From an uncultured Clostridium sp. (GTDB lineage: Bacteria; Bacillota; Clostridia; Lachnospirales; Lachnospiraceae), in the NCBI GenBank assembly GCA_947643685.1, contig CANRXD010000111.1, forward strand, positions 1 through 6,137: DNA of 6,137 nucleotides, given 5' to 3'. Every line of letters starts with the position of its first letter. Position 1 is the first letter of the stretch. The notes below the pieces were generated by a model that searched no databases, was not told where the DNA came from, and was given only the letters and a program-made list of their open reading frames with translations. Of this stretch, positions 5,925-6,137 are shown in pieces. A program made the position numbers and the translations under genes.

Positions 5925-6137
5925 ATGATGAATTGTGATTATACAAATCGTACTGTTTACAGCTTTCATGATGAGATTGAGCAGCAGGGAGATACAATCA
6001 GCTATGCGGGGGTTTCAAAAGGGCATTCCCTGGAAAACGCATTACAATGTCATCCGGTATCAAACCAGTGGGTGCAGTTTTTTGTACCAAAAATTTTAGA
6101 CATTCCTGCCCGGAAACCGGATATTGAGGGAATCGTT
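5925..6137 (+). CDS. Second SPOCS-domain (DUF3794) protein, N-terminal part (3' end outside window)
   Basis: Seventy-one codons are present, open to the right edge. ATG 5925 is 7 nt after AAAGGAG (5911-5917); a second ATG follows directly at 5928 and could equally be used. Residues 1-45 are a polar leader without known motifs. Residues 49-71 ('WVQFFVPKILDIPARKPDIE', then Gly-Ile-Val) reproduce the opening of the SPOCS domain and align with 'IPEQKPDVEQI' of the upstream gene. The pair is thus a tandem of diverged paralogues, separated by 15 nt and probably cotranscribed. With the C-terminal part missing, it cannot be said whether more SPOCS copies or a LysM domain follow. Confidence 0.8.
   Translation, partial: MMNCDYTNRTVYSFHDEIEQQGDTISYAGVSKGHSLENALQCHPVSNQWVQFFVPKILDIPARKPDIEGIV

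Overview
The window looks like chromosomal DNA of an endospore-forming member of the Clostridia, most likely a Lachnospiraceae-type gut bacterium. This rests on strong AAGGAGG-type ribosome binding sites, a lipoprotein signal of Firmicute style, a hybrid histidine kinase beside a solute-binding lipoprotein, and SPOCS-domain (DUF3794) spore proteins. No phage, transposase, tRNA, rRNA or CRISPR signal was seen. All convincing genes read on the + strand.

Region by region: (1) Positions 3-380 are the last 125 codons of an isocitrate lyase/PEP mutase superfamily enzyme, closed by a long hairpin with a T-tail (434-489). (2) Positions 381-774 have no convincing gene. They hold that terminator, a doubtful 36-codon ORF (490-600), and a promoter (660-688) whose -35 box lies in a perfect 8+1+8 palindrome. 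(3) Positions 841-4341 are a two-gene operon: a membrane hybrid histidine kinase with a Cache-like extracellular sensor and a C-terminal receiver, then, after 6 nt, a family 1 solute-binding lipoprotein. No permease, ATPase or separate output regulator is in view. The layout suggests a lipoprotein that presents a ligand to the kinase, or a binding protein under its control. A terminator ends the unit at 4500-4545. (4) From about 4576 onward is a spore-envelope locus: a sigma-K-like promoter, a cysteine-rich protein (16 Cys in 158 residues) with a carboxypeptidase-regulatory-like beta-sandwich, a structured intergenic segment (5110-5270), a complete SPOCS-domain protein, and the start of a second SPOCS-domain protein cut by the window edge.

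The kinase/binding-protein pair and the spore locus appear to be independent units separated by a strong terminator. The most interesting points are the candidate sensor pairing, the Cys-rich coat-like protein with its mother-cell-type promoter, and the unexplained inverted-repeat-bounded segment at 5110-5270. All functional statements are read from motifs; no homology search was run.
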